A stretch of DNA of 64,000 bases from Sordaria brevicollis (taxonomy: Eukaryota > Ascomycota > Sordariomycetes > Sordariales > Sordariaceae), in contig JAUTDP010000001.1 in the NCBI GenBank assembly GCA_033439795.1, forward strand, positions 62,001 to 126,000, in the 5' to 3' direction. Numbering within the stretch: position 1 is the first letter of the stretch; every line of letters starts with the position of its first letter. Positions 11,427 to 25,880 of the stretch are shown in pieces. The notes beneath the pieces were generated by a model. That model did not search any database and was not told where the DNA came from. It saw only the letters and a list, made by a program, of their open reading frames with translations. The position numbers and the translations under genes are program-made.

Positions 11427-14400
11427 TTAATTTCGGATTAAATAAAAATACCCACTAAATTTAAATATATTAATAAACGGAGGAAAAGAAATTAATAAGG
11501 ATTACCCTAATAATAGCGAATAAAGCAATAATAATTCAAATTTAAAATTTAATTTCGGCCCGAATTATAATTTATAGAAGAAATTTTTAATAAGGCACTT
11601 TTTAAATCCCTTAAAACGGGGCGCTATAAAAAGTAAAAGCCCTATATAGTCGGATACTAATTTAATATAAAATTCCTTCGATAAATCGAATAATTTAGGA
11701 ATATTATTTAAAATAGGAGGTAAATTTCTTCTAAAATTAAATACCGGTTAAAAACTAATAGCGTATAAATAAAGTAATTAAAAAATAAAAAATATTTTAA
11801 AAAGAAGGTTAAATAATACGTAAAATTATTAAAAAGGAAGTGTTTATAATTAAATTTATACCGTTCCGATTATTTAATATTTTTATTAATATATTCGGGG
11901 CGGTTTAAATTAATATCGGTTTTAATAGGGGGATAAAGGTTTAGGGAATATAATTCTTTTAAGAATATTATAACCCCGGGCGTAATACCTTCGCCGGGAT
12001 TAAAATTTATATATTTATAAAAATATTAACGTAATAATTATTAACGACCCGTTTTGAAATACAGACTAAGGAATTAAAATTTTACGCGAATATTTGGGTA
12101 TAAAACCCGTACGCGTAATAAAAATAAATATAAATAAGAATTTCGGCGTATTATCGACCGATTTTAATATATTCGGATAGATTTAAATAAGAATATTAAA
12201 CTTTAAACCCAAAAAATAATAAATTATATTTAAATAGGGTAAAATTAGAGGAAATTTTAATAAAAGTTCGTAATAGTTTTAATATATAAATTAATTATTA
12301 AATTTAAATATAAGGGCGAAAAATTAATCGAATTATTTAATAATTAATTACCGCCGAAATTTCCTTTAGGATAATAATATTATTTTTTAATTTTATAAAG
12401 TAAAGCGAATAATTAGGGATTCGGGGGCGCTTTTTAACCTTTATTTATTTTTAAATTTTAAATATATAAAAAGCTCTTATTATTTAATTAAATATAAATA
12501 TTCGAATATATTAATATTAATAAGCTATTTTTAATAAATAGAATTAACAATATAAAATAAACCGAATACGGAGTTAAAGTATTAGAATAGACGTTTATTA
12601 AATATTATAAAAGGTATTAGTATATTTTAATAATAGGACGGTAATTATAAAAGTCGGAATCCGTTAAGGATTATATAATAATTTATTTACCGAATATATT
12701 AATTTTAAAAATAAATAACGCTTAAACGTCCTATTTATACCCCGCCTTTAGGGTAAAAATAATACTTTAAAGAATAGGCGATTATAAAAATTAATAACGA
12801 AATTTAGGGCGTAAGCCCGGGTCGAACGGTTTTTAATATAAATTTTAATAGTAATAATAAATATTTTAATAAGAATTTAAAGGACCGAAATAAGGAAAGG
12901 TTTTATATAAATAGCGGTTAGATATAAATTAATCGATTTTAAATTATAGGGAAATTCCGTTTTAAAAGGGTATTTATACCCTATATAACGAAAGGGAAGC
13001 CGGTTAATATTCCGGCATTTGGATATAAATTTTGCGTAATAATATAATTAAATACGGAAATAACGGCGGAGGCCCCGGGTAAAGTTCTTTTTTCTTCTTA
13101 ATAATTTATTATTTTAAAAATAATTTATTTAAAAATAGGGTTTAATAGCCGAAAGAGCCCGATATTTCTATCGGGTCTAATATATTTTCGATATCCTTTA
13201 AAAATTTACAGGAAGGAATAATTTTTATATTAAATTATATTTATAATTATAATAAGTTTTTAAAATAAATAGCTTTTAATTAATAAAATAATATAAATAA
13301 AGGAAATCGGTAAAATAAATCCGTAATTTCGGGAAAAGGATTAATTTTAAAGGTTAAGTACATTAGGCTTTAAGTAAACGCTTTAGGAATAGATTATTAT
13401 TAACTAGGTAATTGGCCGGCGGTTTTTAATATTTAGGTATAAAAGCCTTTAATAGGTTTCGGCCGTCCGGCGTACGTTTAATAATTAATTTAGAATTAAT
13501 ATAAATAAGGGGAATTTAATTATTTAATTAAAATATAATATTACAATAGTTAGAAAATAGTATTAATATAATATAATTTTTACTTAATATTTTAAATATT
13601 AAAATAAAGAAATTTAATTAAGCGTAAATAAACGGCGGGAGTAATTATAATTCTTTTAAAATAATTAAATACTTCGTTATTTAATTAATAACGTATATAA
13701 ATAAATTAACGAAATTCCTACTATCCCTATTTATTATTTAGCGAAATTATAATTAAAGGAATAAGTTTAGTAAAATTAGCGGGGAAAGAAGACCCTATTA
13801 AATTTAATTCTAATTTAATATTATAAAAAGATATAGGAGGTGTAAAATAGGTAGGAATTTTAGCGCCGGTAAAATATTATTATTCTTATTATTTTTTTAT
13901 TTATTTAATTAAATAGGGTTAGATTTTCGTCCAATTTCTAGTTTTAAAGTCCTTCGCGGGCCGATCCGGGTTGAAGATATTATTAAATAGGGAGTTTAGT
14001 TAGGGCGGTATATTTATTAAATTATAATATAAATATTTTAAGGGGGGTTTATAGAGAATAAAAATTTTTAATAGAATAAAAGGGTAAAAATCCCTTTAAT
14101 TTTAATTTTTAATATGAATATAAATTATAAAAGTATAATTTATCGATCTTTTAATCCCTCGAAATTTAAAATTAGAGGTATTAGAAAAATTATTATAAGG
14201 ATAATTAACTTATAGCGGTTAAGCGTTTATAGCGACGTCGTTTTTTAATCCTTCGATATTAGTTTTTTTTATTATATTAAAATAGAATTCGGTAAGCGTT
14301 AAATTATTTATTTATTAATAAGGAACGTAAATTAGGTTTAGACCGTTATAAAATAAATTAATTTTACCTTATTAATAACCTTATTATAATAATAATTAAA

Positions 14401-14762
14401 TTTAATACGAAAGGAACCACTTATTTAAATAATTAGTTTTTACGGTTATTTAACCGGGTAATACCGCAACGTTACTATTTATTAAATAATAATTAAACGT
14501 TTTTAAATTAGAATTTATATTAGAATATAATAATACCTTTAATATATTATAGACGTATAAAAATAGGTTCCGGCCTCGTATTTTAATAAGCGATTCTTTT
14601 ATTAATTTTAAAATAATTAATAGTAATTTACGTATTATAATTTTAATATATATTAGATTAAATCCTTTATAAACGATTTAAATATACGAAAAGGTCCTAT
14701 AAATAATAAAATAACTTTATTATTACAATTTATTAAGGGTAAACCTTCCTTTATTTAAATTT
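11427..14762 (+). rRNA. 28S rRNA pseudogene, unit 2, RIP-mutated
   Basis: From ttaatttcgg to the aaattt word at 14757-14762; 3' limit uncertain by about 30 nt. The sarcin-ricin loop at 14404-14418 reads aatacgaaaggaacc, the closest of all copies to the universal loop but still altered. The offset to unit 1 is exactly 9606 at both ends, so no net indel has occurred in the gene. Confidence 0.94.
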
Positions 14763-16240
14763 CTTAATAGAAGGGTCCGCTTTATAAACGAATATTTATT
14801 AGGGGGTCCCCCCGAAATTTGGATTACCGGAGCTTAAAAGGGCGAAAACGCTTTATTAAAGGGAAAATATAGGGTAAATAGGAAGGGAAGAGGGAAATTT
14901 CGAAGGATTTAGTTAAATATGATTATATTTTCCTAAATTTCGATTACAAAGAGGGTAATAAACTATATTTTCCTTTTAAAAATTTTTTAAACGATTATAA
15001 AGTACGTAGGAATTTAGAAAAATACGAATAAGTTTAAGGGTTAAGATTATTTAAAATATAGGAAGGCCGGGAAGGTTAAGAGAGAATAATTTTACGGCAT
15101 TAACGGTAAGAATTTAAAAATTTATAAAAATTAGTCGGCCGATCGATTAATAACCTAATTACAAGAAATAATAGTAATTAAATAAGCGAAAAAATTAAAG
15201 CGAATAATTTTCTTTTTAAAAAAGTATATTTATATTAACCGGGGTATAAAGTAGGTAAAAACGATTAAAATATATAAAATAATATAAATATAAAAGGGGT
15301 AACCCTAATTTAATATATATAAAGGATAGGTAAGAGCGTTCGAGCGTTAATATTTTTTATATAAAATTATTATAACGGGTAGGGTTTTATATATAAGGGG
15401 TTTAATAGGCGTATATATATTATATAAAGGTACGTATAGTATTTTTTTTTAATTATATATTATTAATTTAAAGAAGGTAGGTAATAAATTCGATAAATAA
15501 AAGCGGGTTAATTTCTTATAGGAAAAGTAATATTAAAATAAATTAGAGAGGAGGATAATAATTAATATATATATATAAAATTATATTATAAGGCCGGGTA
15601 TTTTTTTATTTCTTTTAAATAAATTAGGAGGTTTTTTTAATAATTCGTTTAGGATAGGAATAAGTTTTAAAAAGGGGGAGAAAATTTTCTATAACGTTTT
15701 TCCCTAATTTTATTTTTTCAATTTTTTAATTTATTTTCCCCGCTTCTTTTATTATTATTATTATTGAATTTTTTTTTTTTTTTTTCGAGATTTTTATTTT
15801 ATAATTATAATTAATACCTTTTTCCTACTATTTTTATTATAACTTTTTATTTTTATTATTAATTCTTTTTTTTTTTTATATAAATATATCTTTCCATTTT
15901 CTTCTTTCCTTCCCCTATTTCTTTTTTTTTTTTTTTTAAGTTAATTTAAAAATTTTTTTTCTTTATTTTTTTTTTTTTTCATTTTTTTTTTCTTTTTTCT
16001 TTTTTTCTCCGGGGGCCGAATAAAAAAAGTAATATTCGTCGTTATATAATTAAAGGGTATATAATTAAAAAAATTATAAAGAGGGAATTATAATTATAAA
16101 GAGAAGAAGAAAAGGAAATTGAAGAAAAAGGTAAGAATAAAAGAAAATAGGGGAAAATAAAAATAGGGGAAGATAAAAATAGGGGAGAAGGGGATATTTA
16201 TATTAAATAGGAATTTTCCTTTATATAAATAGATATAAAT

Positions 16241-17632
16241 AATTTAATAAGTGTATTAAAATATAAAAGTAATTCGAAAAGTGCGTTATATATATATAAA
16301 AGTAATTAAATAAATATAATAGAATATAAAAGTAATTTAAAAAGTACGTTATATATATGGGGGTAATTCGGTAGGTACGTTATATATATAGGGGTAGTTC
16401 GGTAGGTGCGTTAGAATATAAAAGTGGTTTAATAGGTACGTTATATATATAGAAGTAATTTAATAAGCGCGTTATATATACGAAAGTAATTCGATAGGTA
16501 CGTAATATATATAAAGGTAATTCGATAAATATGTAGTATATACGAAGGTAATTCGATAGGTATATAACGTATACGAAGGTAATTCGATAAATACATTACG
16601 TATACGGAAGTAATTCGATAAATACATTATATATACGGAGGTGGTTCGATAAGTATATTATATATTATATATATATATATATATAAATAATTAAGTAAAG
16701 GCGTTATATATACGGAGTTAATTTATTAGGCGTATTATATATACGGAAGTAATTCGGTAGGCGTATTAAATATACGGAGGTGGTTCGATAGGCGCGTTAA
16801 ATATCCGGCGGTAATTAAATAAATAGGTTTAAATAATTTTAGGGAATTCGATAAATATATTATATATACGTAAATAATATAATAAGTACGTTGCGTATAC
16901 GGTAGGGCAAGTATATTATATATATAGGGTAAATATATTATATATGCGGCTAAGTAAATATAATATATATATATATATATATAGTATAGTAATTAAATTA
17001 TATATACGGTTGGGTAAGTATATTATATATATAATTAACCGAGTATATTATATATATAGGGTAAATATATTATATATACGGCTGGGTAAATATAATATAA
17101 ATATATAGTAAAGTAATTATAGTATATATACGGTTAAATAAGTATATTATATATATAATTAACCGAATACGTTATATATATAAAGTAAATATATTGTATA
17201 TATAAAGTAAGTATATTATATATGCGGCTGGGTTGATATTATATATATATAATAAAGTAATTATATTATATTTACGAGTAGGAAAGTATATTATATATAT
17301 ATATATAATTAATTAAGTATATTATATATATAAGGTAGGTATATTATATATATAGGGTAGGTATATTATATTTGCGGCTAGGTTAATATTATATATATAT
17401 AATAAAGTTATTATATTATATATACGGGTAGGGGAATATAATATATATATATATATATATAATTAATTAAATATATTATATATATAGGGTAAGTACATTA
17501 TATATACGGTTAGGTAAATATATTATATATATAATTGGGTAAATATATTATATATACGGTTAGGTAAATATATTTTATATACAATTCGGTACGTATATTA
17601 TATATACGTAAATAGTTCGGTATATACGTTTA
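16241..17632 (+). repeat. IGS minisatellites, unit 2
   Basis: 31-bp units (for example ggtaattcgataaatatg and variants) up to about 16800, then 22-bp and (TA)n-rich units. The block is 1392 bp, against 1360 bp in unit 1, equal to about one extra 31-bp unit. This difference is offset in part by the shorter T tract. Confidence 0.85.
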
Positions 17633-18152
17633 ATATATATAAAAAGTATAGATATAAAGTAAATAATATATATAAGTGTAATTAATATAGTAGGTTAAAT
17701 AATATTAAAATATTAAAGATAAGTATATTATAATCGAAAAGAAAGGAAATAAGAATAAAAAAAGGAGATATATATTAAGGGTTAGTATTTTTAGAGCGTT
17801 AAGGTAGGTAGGAATAACCCCAATAAATAAAGAAAGTATAATTAATTTTAGGGAGGAAGGTATAATTAGGGGGAAATATAAATATAAGGGAAATAAAATA
17901 AAATATAAAAGGGTAATACTTATTAAATATAAAGTAAGTAAAAGCGATTTAAATAAATAAAAAAGGAATGACCAACCCCCCGACGGGAAAGTACGGCCGA
18001 ATATAAACGAGATTTTTAGGTAGGCGCGATTTAATTAAGTAATTGGGTAATTATAAATCGATTTTTAAAAAATCCAGCACTAAGGAATTTTATAGGATTT
18101 AGGAAATTGTAATTTAAATTATTAGGTTGTATTTTCTTTAAACCGACCGTTA

Positions 18153-18182
18153 GAGGGTATATAAGAAGGAGCGAAGGAGAAA
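18153..18182 (+). promoter_or_regulatory. Candidate RNA polymerase I start region, unit 2
   Basis: agggtatataagaaggagcg, 603 bp before the 18S start; one A-to-G style difference from unit 1. The following inverted repeat is degraded in this copy. Confidence 0.4.
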
Positions 18183-18755
18183 AATAGGAAGGAGTAAACG
18201 GTTAAAAGATTATTCGGTCGTTCCTACCCTCCCGGTTCCTTCTTATAATAATTTATAAAAGAAATTAACGTTTTAATAAATAAAATATTATTAACGCGTA
18301 ATTCTTTACAATTTACCGGGGAATTAACGTTAATAGTACGAATTATTTTAATATCGTTTTTATATAAACTTTTACTTTTATTAAACGATATTTAAAAAAA
18401 TTTTATAAACGTTAAAGAATATTTTATAAACGCCGAAGGGTAGGTTTTATAAATAATTGGCCGATGGTTAAATTTATTTATAAACCGCCGGGGGTATTAG
18501 CTAATTAGGGAAGCTTTTAGGCCGAACTTTTTATATTAGGCTTCTTTTTAAGGCGTATAAACGGTATATAAGAGACGTTTTACGTTTTCCCGTCCTTTTA
18601 CCGATTATATTTTAAGGAATTTAAAAGGGGAAAGTAAATATATATTTCGAAGTAAAAACGGCCTTATTAATCGAATTTTAGATTATTTATTTTTATAATT
18701 TTGTAAATTTTTTTATTCGTTTACGAGCGGTTGGCTTTTCTAAGCGTATAATAAT

Positions 18756-20551
18756 TATTTAATTAATTTTATTAATAATTATATATTTATTTTAAAAATT
18801 AAACTATATATATTTAAATTTAAATAATTAAATTACGAAATTGCAAATAGTTTATTAAATTAATTATTATTTATTTAATAGTATTTTATTATATAAATAA
18901 TCGTAGTAATTTTAAAATTAATATATATTAAAAATCCCGATTTCGAAAGGGATATATTTATTAAATTAAAAATTAATACCCTTCGGGGCTTTTTAGTAAT
19001 TTATAATAATTTTTCGAATTATACGGCTTTGCGCCGGCGATAATTTATTCAAATTTTTACCCTATTAATTTTTAATAATTGGGTTTTGGCTAATTATAGT
19101 AATAACGGGTAACGGAGGGTTAAAGCTCGACCTCGGAAAAGGAGTTTAAAAAACGGCTATTATATTTAAGGAAAGTAATAGGCGTATAAATTACTTAATC
19201 CCGATATAGGGAAATAATAATAATAAATATTAATATAGGGTTCTTTTAGGTTTTATAATTGGAATAAATATAATTTAAATCCTTTAACGAAGAATAATTA
19301 GAGGGTAAATTTAATATTAATAATTATAGTAATTTTAATTTTAATAGCGTATATTAAAATTATTAAAGTTAAAAAGTTCGTAATTAAACTTTAAATTTAA
19401 TTAATCGGTCTACCTTATTGCGTATATTAATTCGGTTAAGCCTTTCCTTCTAGAGAATTATATCCTTTTTATTAAGGGTATCGGGGAATTAAAATTTTTA
19501 CTATAAATAAATTAAATCGCTTAAAGAAAGCCTATATTCGAATATATTAATATAGAATAATAGAATAGGACGTATAATTTTATTTTATTAATTTTTAGGA
19601 CCGCCGTAATAATTAATAGGAATAATCGGGGGTATTAATATTTAATTATTAAAAGTAAAATTTTTAAATTTATTAAAGATTAATTATTACGAAAATATTT
19701 ATTAAGGATATTTTTATTAATTAAGAACGAAAGTTAAGGGATTGAAGATAATTAGATACCGTTATAATTTTAATTATAAATTATACCGATTAGGGATCGG
19801 ACGATATTATTTTTTAATTCGTTCGGCACTTTATAATAAATTAAAATTTTTAAGCTTTTAAAGGAATATAATCGTAAGGTTAAAATTTAAAGAAATTAAT
19901 AAAAGGGTATTACTAAGGGTAGAACTTATAACTTAATTTAATTTAATACAGGGAAATTTATTAAATTTAAATATAATAAGGATTAATAAATTGAAAGCTC
20001 TTTTTTAATTTCGTAAGTAGTAGTATATAGCCGTTTTTAATTAATAGAATAATTTATTTATTTAATTATAATAACGAACGAAACTTTAATTTATTAAATA
20101 GCCCGTATTATTTTAATAGTACGTTAATTTCTTAAAAGGATTATCGGTTTAAACCGATGGAAATTTAAAATAATAATAGGTTTATAATGCCTTTAAATAT
20201 TTTAGGCCGTATACGCGCTATATTAATATAATTAGCAAATATTCTTTTAATTAAAAGGTCCGGGTAATTTTATTAAATTATATTATATTAGGGATAGAAT
20301 ATTATAATTATTACTCTTTAATAAAAAATTCTTAATAAACGTAAATTATTAATTTGCATTAATTATATCCTTACCTTTTATATATATTATTTATTACTAT
20401 TACCGATTAAATAATTTAGTAAAGTTTCCGGATTAGCCTAGGGAGGTCGGTAACGATTATTTAAAGCCAGAAAGTTATTTAAATTTAGTTATTTAAAAGA
20501 AGTAAAAATTATAATAAAATTTCTATTAATAAATTAGCGGAGGGATTATTA
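18756..20551 (+). rRNA. 18S rRNA pseudogene, unit 3, RIP-mutated
   Basis: 1796 nt, exactly 9622 bp after the unit 2 copy at both ends. The early stretch reads attacgaaattgcaaatag where unit 2 reads ccgcgaaattacgaataatt, so the two copies were hit at different sites of the same ancestral sequence. The 3' end is gcggagggattatta at 20537-20551. Confidence 0.96.
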
Positions 20552-20740
20552 TAGAATTGTAAAATTCTTATAAATTATTACGAATTTTACCCGTACGGTT
20601 GCTTTAGCGTTAGCAGTTTAAAAAGCCTTCGGGCCCCCGGACTTTCGGGTTTCCCATTCGTAAGAAGTTGCCCGCCGGAGTATTAAAATTAAATTTTTAA
20701 TATTTTTATATCTTTTTAAGTAAATTTTTAAATAAATTAA

Positions 20741-20897
20741 AACTTTTAATAATAGATTTTTTAATTTTAATATCGATGAAAAATATAATAAAATATAATA
20801 AATAATATAAATTGTAAAATTTAATAAATTATCGAATCTTTAAACGTATATTATATTCGTTAATATTTTAGCGAGTATATTTATTTAAATATTATTT
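20741..20897 (+). rRNA. 5.8S rRNA pseudogene, unit 3, with ITS1 20552-20740 and ITS2 20898-21048
   Basis: 157 nt starting aacttttaataatag. The terminal word is tattattt rather than cgttattt, so even the CpG there is lost. ITS1 keeps ttcgggcccccggactttcg. Confidence 0.93.
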
Positions 20898-21048
20898 TAA
20901 TTATTAAATTTTATTTACGTTAGGGATCCACAATTATTTACAATCCTTTAAAAATAGTAGTAGGTTTATTAATTATACCGAGCGTAATAATTTTATATCG
21001 CTATAATCGTACGGCGGGTTTTTATTATAAAACTTTTAATTTCTAAAA

Positions 21049-24000
21049 TTAATTTCGGATTAAGTAGGAATACCTATTAAATTTAAATATATTAATAAGC
21101 GGAGGAAAAGAAATTAATAAGGATTACTTTAATAACGGCGAATAAAATAGTAATAATTTAAATTTGAAATTTGGCTTTAGCCCGAATTATAATTTATAAA
21201 AGAAGTTTTTAATAAAGTATTTTTTAAATCTTTTAAAATAGAGTACTATAAAGGGTAAAAACCTTATATAATTAGATACCGATTTAATATAAAATTTTTT
21301 CGACGAATCGAATAATTTAGGAATATTATTTAAAATAGGAGGTAAATTTTTTTTAAAATTAAATACCGGTTAGAGATTAATAACGTATAAATAAAATAAT
21401 CGAAAGATAAAAAGTATTTTGAAAAAAGGGTTAAATAATACGTGAAATTATTAAAAGGGAAGCGTTTATAATTAAATTTACGCCATTCCGATTATTTAAT
21501 ATTTTTACCGGTATATTTAGGGCGGTTTAAATTAATATCGGTTTTAATAGGGGGATAAAAGTTCGGAAAATATAATTCCTCTAAGAATATTATAATTTTA
21601 AGCGTAATACCTTCGCTGGGATTAAAATTCGCGTATTTATAAGGATATTAGCGTAATAATTATTAACGACCTATTTTAAAATATAAATTAAAGAATTAAA
21701 ATTTTATACGAATATTTGGGTATAAAACCCGTATACGTAATGAAAATAAATGTAAATAAGAGTTTCGGCGTATTATTAACCGATTTTAATATATTCGGAT
21801 AAATTTAAATAAGAGCGTTAAATTTTAGATTTAAAAAATAGTAAATTATATTTAGATAGGGTGAAATTAGAGGAAATTTTAATAAAGGTTTGTAGCGGTT
21901 TTAATATATAAATTAATCGTTAAATTTAAATATAGGGGCGAAAAATTAATCGAATTATTTAGTAATTAATTATTACCGAAATTTCCCTTAGGATAATAAT
22001 ATTATTCTTTAATTTTATAAAATAAAGTAAATAATTAGGGATTTGGGGGCGCTTTTTAACTTTTATTTATTTTTAAATTTTAAATATATAAAAAACTTTT
22101 ATTATTTAATTAAATATAAATATTCGAATATATTAATATTAATAGGCTATTTTTAGTAAATAGAATTGGCGATACGGGATAAATTAAATGCGGGGTTAAA
22201 GTGCCGGAGTAGATATTTATTAAATATTATAAAAAGCGTTAATATATTTTAATAGTAAGATAGTGGCTATAGAAGTTAAAATCCGCTAAAAATTATATAA
22301 TAATTTATTTACCGAATATATTAGTTTTAAAAATAAATAACGCTTAAATATCCTATTTATACCCCGCTTTTAGGGTAAAAACGATATTTTAAAGAATAAG
22401 CGGCCGTAAAGGTTAATAACGAAGTTTAAAGCGTAAATTCGGGTCGAACGGCTTTTAATATAAATTTTAATAATAATAATAAATATTTTAATAAAAATTT
22501 GAAGGACCGAAATAGGGAAAGGTTTTATATAAATAACGGTTAGATATAGGTTAATTGATCTTAAATTATAAGGAAATTCCGTTTTAAAAGAGTATTTATA
22601 CCCTATATAGCGAAAAGGAAGCTAATTAATATTCTAATACCTAAATATAGGTTTTACGCAATAACGTAATTAAATATAGAAACGACGGCGGGGGCTTTGG
22701 GTAAAATTCTCTTTTTTTCTTAACGGTCTATTATTTTAAAAATAATTTATTTAAAAATAAGGTTTAATAGCCGGAAGAGCCCGATACTTCTATTGGGTTT
22801 GGTACGCTTTCGATGTCCTTTAAAAATCTATAGGAGGGAATAATTTTTATACTAAATCGTATTTATAATTATAATAAATCTTTAAGGTAAATAGCCTTTA
22901 GTTAATAGAATAATATAAATAAGGGAAATTGGTAAAATAGATTTATAATTTCGGGAAAAGGATTAGTTCTAAGGGTTAAGTACGTTAGGTTTTAAATAAA
23001 CGCCTTAGGAATAAATTATTATTAGCCGGGTAATTAGTTAACGGTTTTTAATATTTGGGTATAAAAGCCTTTAATAAGCTTTGGCCGTTTAGTATACGTT
23101 TAATAATTAATTTAGAATTAATATAAATAGGGGGAATTTAATTATTTAATTAAAATATAATATTATAATAGTTAAAAAGTAATATTAATATAATATAATT
23201 TCTATTTAATATTTTGAATATTAAAGTAAAGAAATTTAATTAAGCGCGGGTAAACGGCGGGAGTAATTATAATTCTTTTAAAATAATTAAATACTTCGTT
23301 ATTTAATTAATAACGCGTATAAATAAATTAATAAAATTTTTATTATCCTTATTTATTATTTAGTAAAATTATAATTAAGGGAACAGGCTTAATAGAATTA
23401 GCGGGGAAAGAAAACCCTATTAAGTTTAATTTTAATTTAATATTATAAAAAGATATAGGAAGTATAAAATAGGTAGGAGCTTCGGCGTTGGTGAAATATT
23501 ATTATTCTTATTATTTTTTTATTTATTTAATTAAATAAGGTTGGATTTTCGTCCAATTTCTAATTTTAAAGTCTTTTACAGGCCGACCCGGGTTAAAGAT
23601 ATTATTAAATAGGGAATTTAATTAGGGCGGTATATTTATTAAATTATAACGTAAATATTTTAAGGGGGGTTTATAGAAAATAGAAATTTCTAATAGAATA
23701 AAAGGGTAAAAGTCCCTTTGATTTTAATTTTTAATATAAATATAAATTATAAAAGTATAATTTATTGATTTTTTAATCCTTCGAAATTTGAAGTTAAAAG
23801 TATTAGAAAAATTATTATAAAGATAATTAGCTTATAGCGGTTAAGCGTTTATAATGACGTTATTTTTTAATCTTTCGATATTAGTTTTTTTTATTATATT
23901 GAAATAGAATTTGGTAAGCGTTAAATTATTTATTTATTAATAAAGAACGTAAATTAGGTTTAAATTATTATAAAATAAATTAATTTTACCCTATTAATAA

Positions 24001-24384
24001 CTTTATTATAATAGTAATTAAATTTAATACGAAAAGAATTATTTATTTAAATAATTGGTTTTTATAATTATCCGACCGGGTAGTATTACGACGTTATTAT
24101 TTACTAAATAATAATTAAACGCTTTTAAATTAGAATTTATATTAAAATGTAATAATATTTCTAATACGTTATAAATATATAAAAATAAACTCCGGCCTTA
24201 TATTTTAGTAAGCGATTCCTTTATTGGCTTTAAAATAATTAATAGTAATTCGCGTATTATAATTTTAATACGTATTAAATTAAATCCTTTATAAACGATT
24301 TAAATATACGAAAGGGTTTTATAAATAATAAAATAATTTTATTATTACGATTTATTAAGGGTAAACCTTCTTTCGTTTAAATTT
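21049..24384 (+). rRNA. 28S rRNA pseudogene, unit 3, RIP-mutated
   Basis: ttaatttcgg to aaattt at 24379-24384. The sarcin-ricin loop (24026-24040) reads aatacgaaaagaatt. More TpG remains in parts of this copy (for example ttttgggtaaaattc-like stretches near 22690) than in unit 2, suggesting different mutation loads on the two strands. Confidence 0.94.
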
Positions 24385-25880
24385 CTTAATAAAAGGGTCC
24401 GCTTTATAAATAGGTATTTATTAAAGGGTCCCCCCGAAATTTAGATTATTAGAGCCCGAGAGGGCGAAAACGCTTTACCGGAAGGAAAGTATAGGGTAAG
24501 TAGGAAGGGAAGAAGGAAATTTCGAAGGATTTAATTAAGTACGATTACGCTTTCCTAAATTTCGATTACGAAGAGGGTAATAGGCTATATTTTCCTTTTA
24601 AGAATTTTTTAAACGATTACGAAGTATACGGGAATTTAAAAGGGTATAAACGGATTTAGGGGTTAAAATTATTTAAAACGTAAGAAGGTTAGGAAGGTTA
24701 AAAAGGAATAATTTTACGGTATTAATAATAAAAGTTTAAAAATTTACGAAAGTCGGTTAGCTAATTAATCGATAGCTTAATTATAAAAAATAATAGCGAC
24801 CGAATAGGCGAAAAAATTAAAACGAATAATTTTCTTTTTAAAAAAGTATATTTATATTAATTAGGGTATAAAATAAGTAAGAGCGATTAAAATATATAAA
24901 ATAATATAAATATAAAAGGGGTAATCCTAATTTAATATATATAAAAAGTAGGTAAAAGCGTTCGAACGTTAATATTTTTTATATAGGGTTATTATAATAA
25001 ATAGGGTTTTATATATAAGGGGTTTAACGAGCGTATATATATTATATAAGGGTATATATAATATTTTTTTTTAATTATATATTATTAATTTGAAAAGGGT
25101 AGGTAATAAATCTAATAAATAAAAGCGGATTAATTTTTTACGGGAAAAATAATATTAAAGTAAATTAGAGAGGAGGATAATAATTAATATATATATATAA
25201 AATTATATTATAAGGCCGGGTATTTTTTTATTTCTTTTAAATAAATTAAGAGGTTTTTTTAATAATTCGTTTAAAATAGGAATAGGTTTTAAAGGGGGGG
25301 AGAAAATTTTTTATAATATTTTTCCCCGGTTTTATTTTTTCAATTTTCCAATTTATTTTCCCCGTTTCTTTTATTATTATTATTATTAAATTTTTCTTTT
25401 TTTTTTTCGAGATTTTTATTTTATAATTATAATTAGTACCTTTTTCTTACTACTTCTATTATAACTTTTTATTTTTATTATTAATTCTTTTTCTTTTTTA
25501 TATAAATATATCTTTCCGTTTTCTTCTTTCCTTCCCCTATTTCTTTTTTTTTTTTTTTTTTTTTTTTTTCCTTTTTTAAATTAATTTAAAAATTTTTTTT
25601 CTTTATTTTTTTTTTTTTTCATTTTTTTTTTCTTTTTTCTTTTTTTCTCCGGGGGCCGAATAAAAAAAGTAATATTCGTCGTTATATAATTAAAGGGTAT
25701 ATAATTAAAAGAATTATAAAGAGGGAATTATAATTATAAAGAGAAGAAGAAAAGGAAATTGAAGAAAAAGGTGAAAATAAGAGAAGATAGGGGAAGATAA
25801 AGATAGGGGAAGATAAAAATAGGGGGGAGGGGGATATTTATATTAAATAGGAATTTTCCTTTATATAAATAGATATAAAT

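Larger units (their letters stand above)
14763..18755 (+). other. Intergenic spacer, unit 2 (3993 bp)
   Basis: Same plan as in unit 1: unrecognised 3' flank, T-rich tract 15697-16009 (shorter than in unit 1 because one long T run is contracted), purine-rich strand, minisatellites 16241-17632, then the 5' external transcribed spacer side. No gene or 5S sequence recognised. Confidence 0.85.
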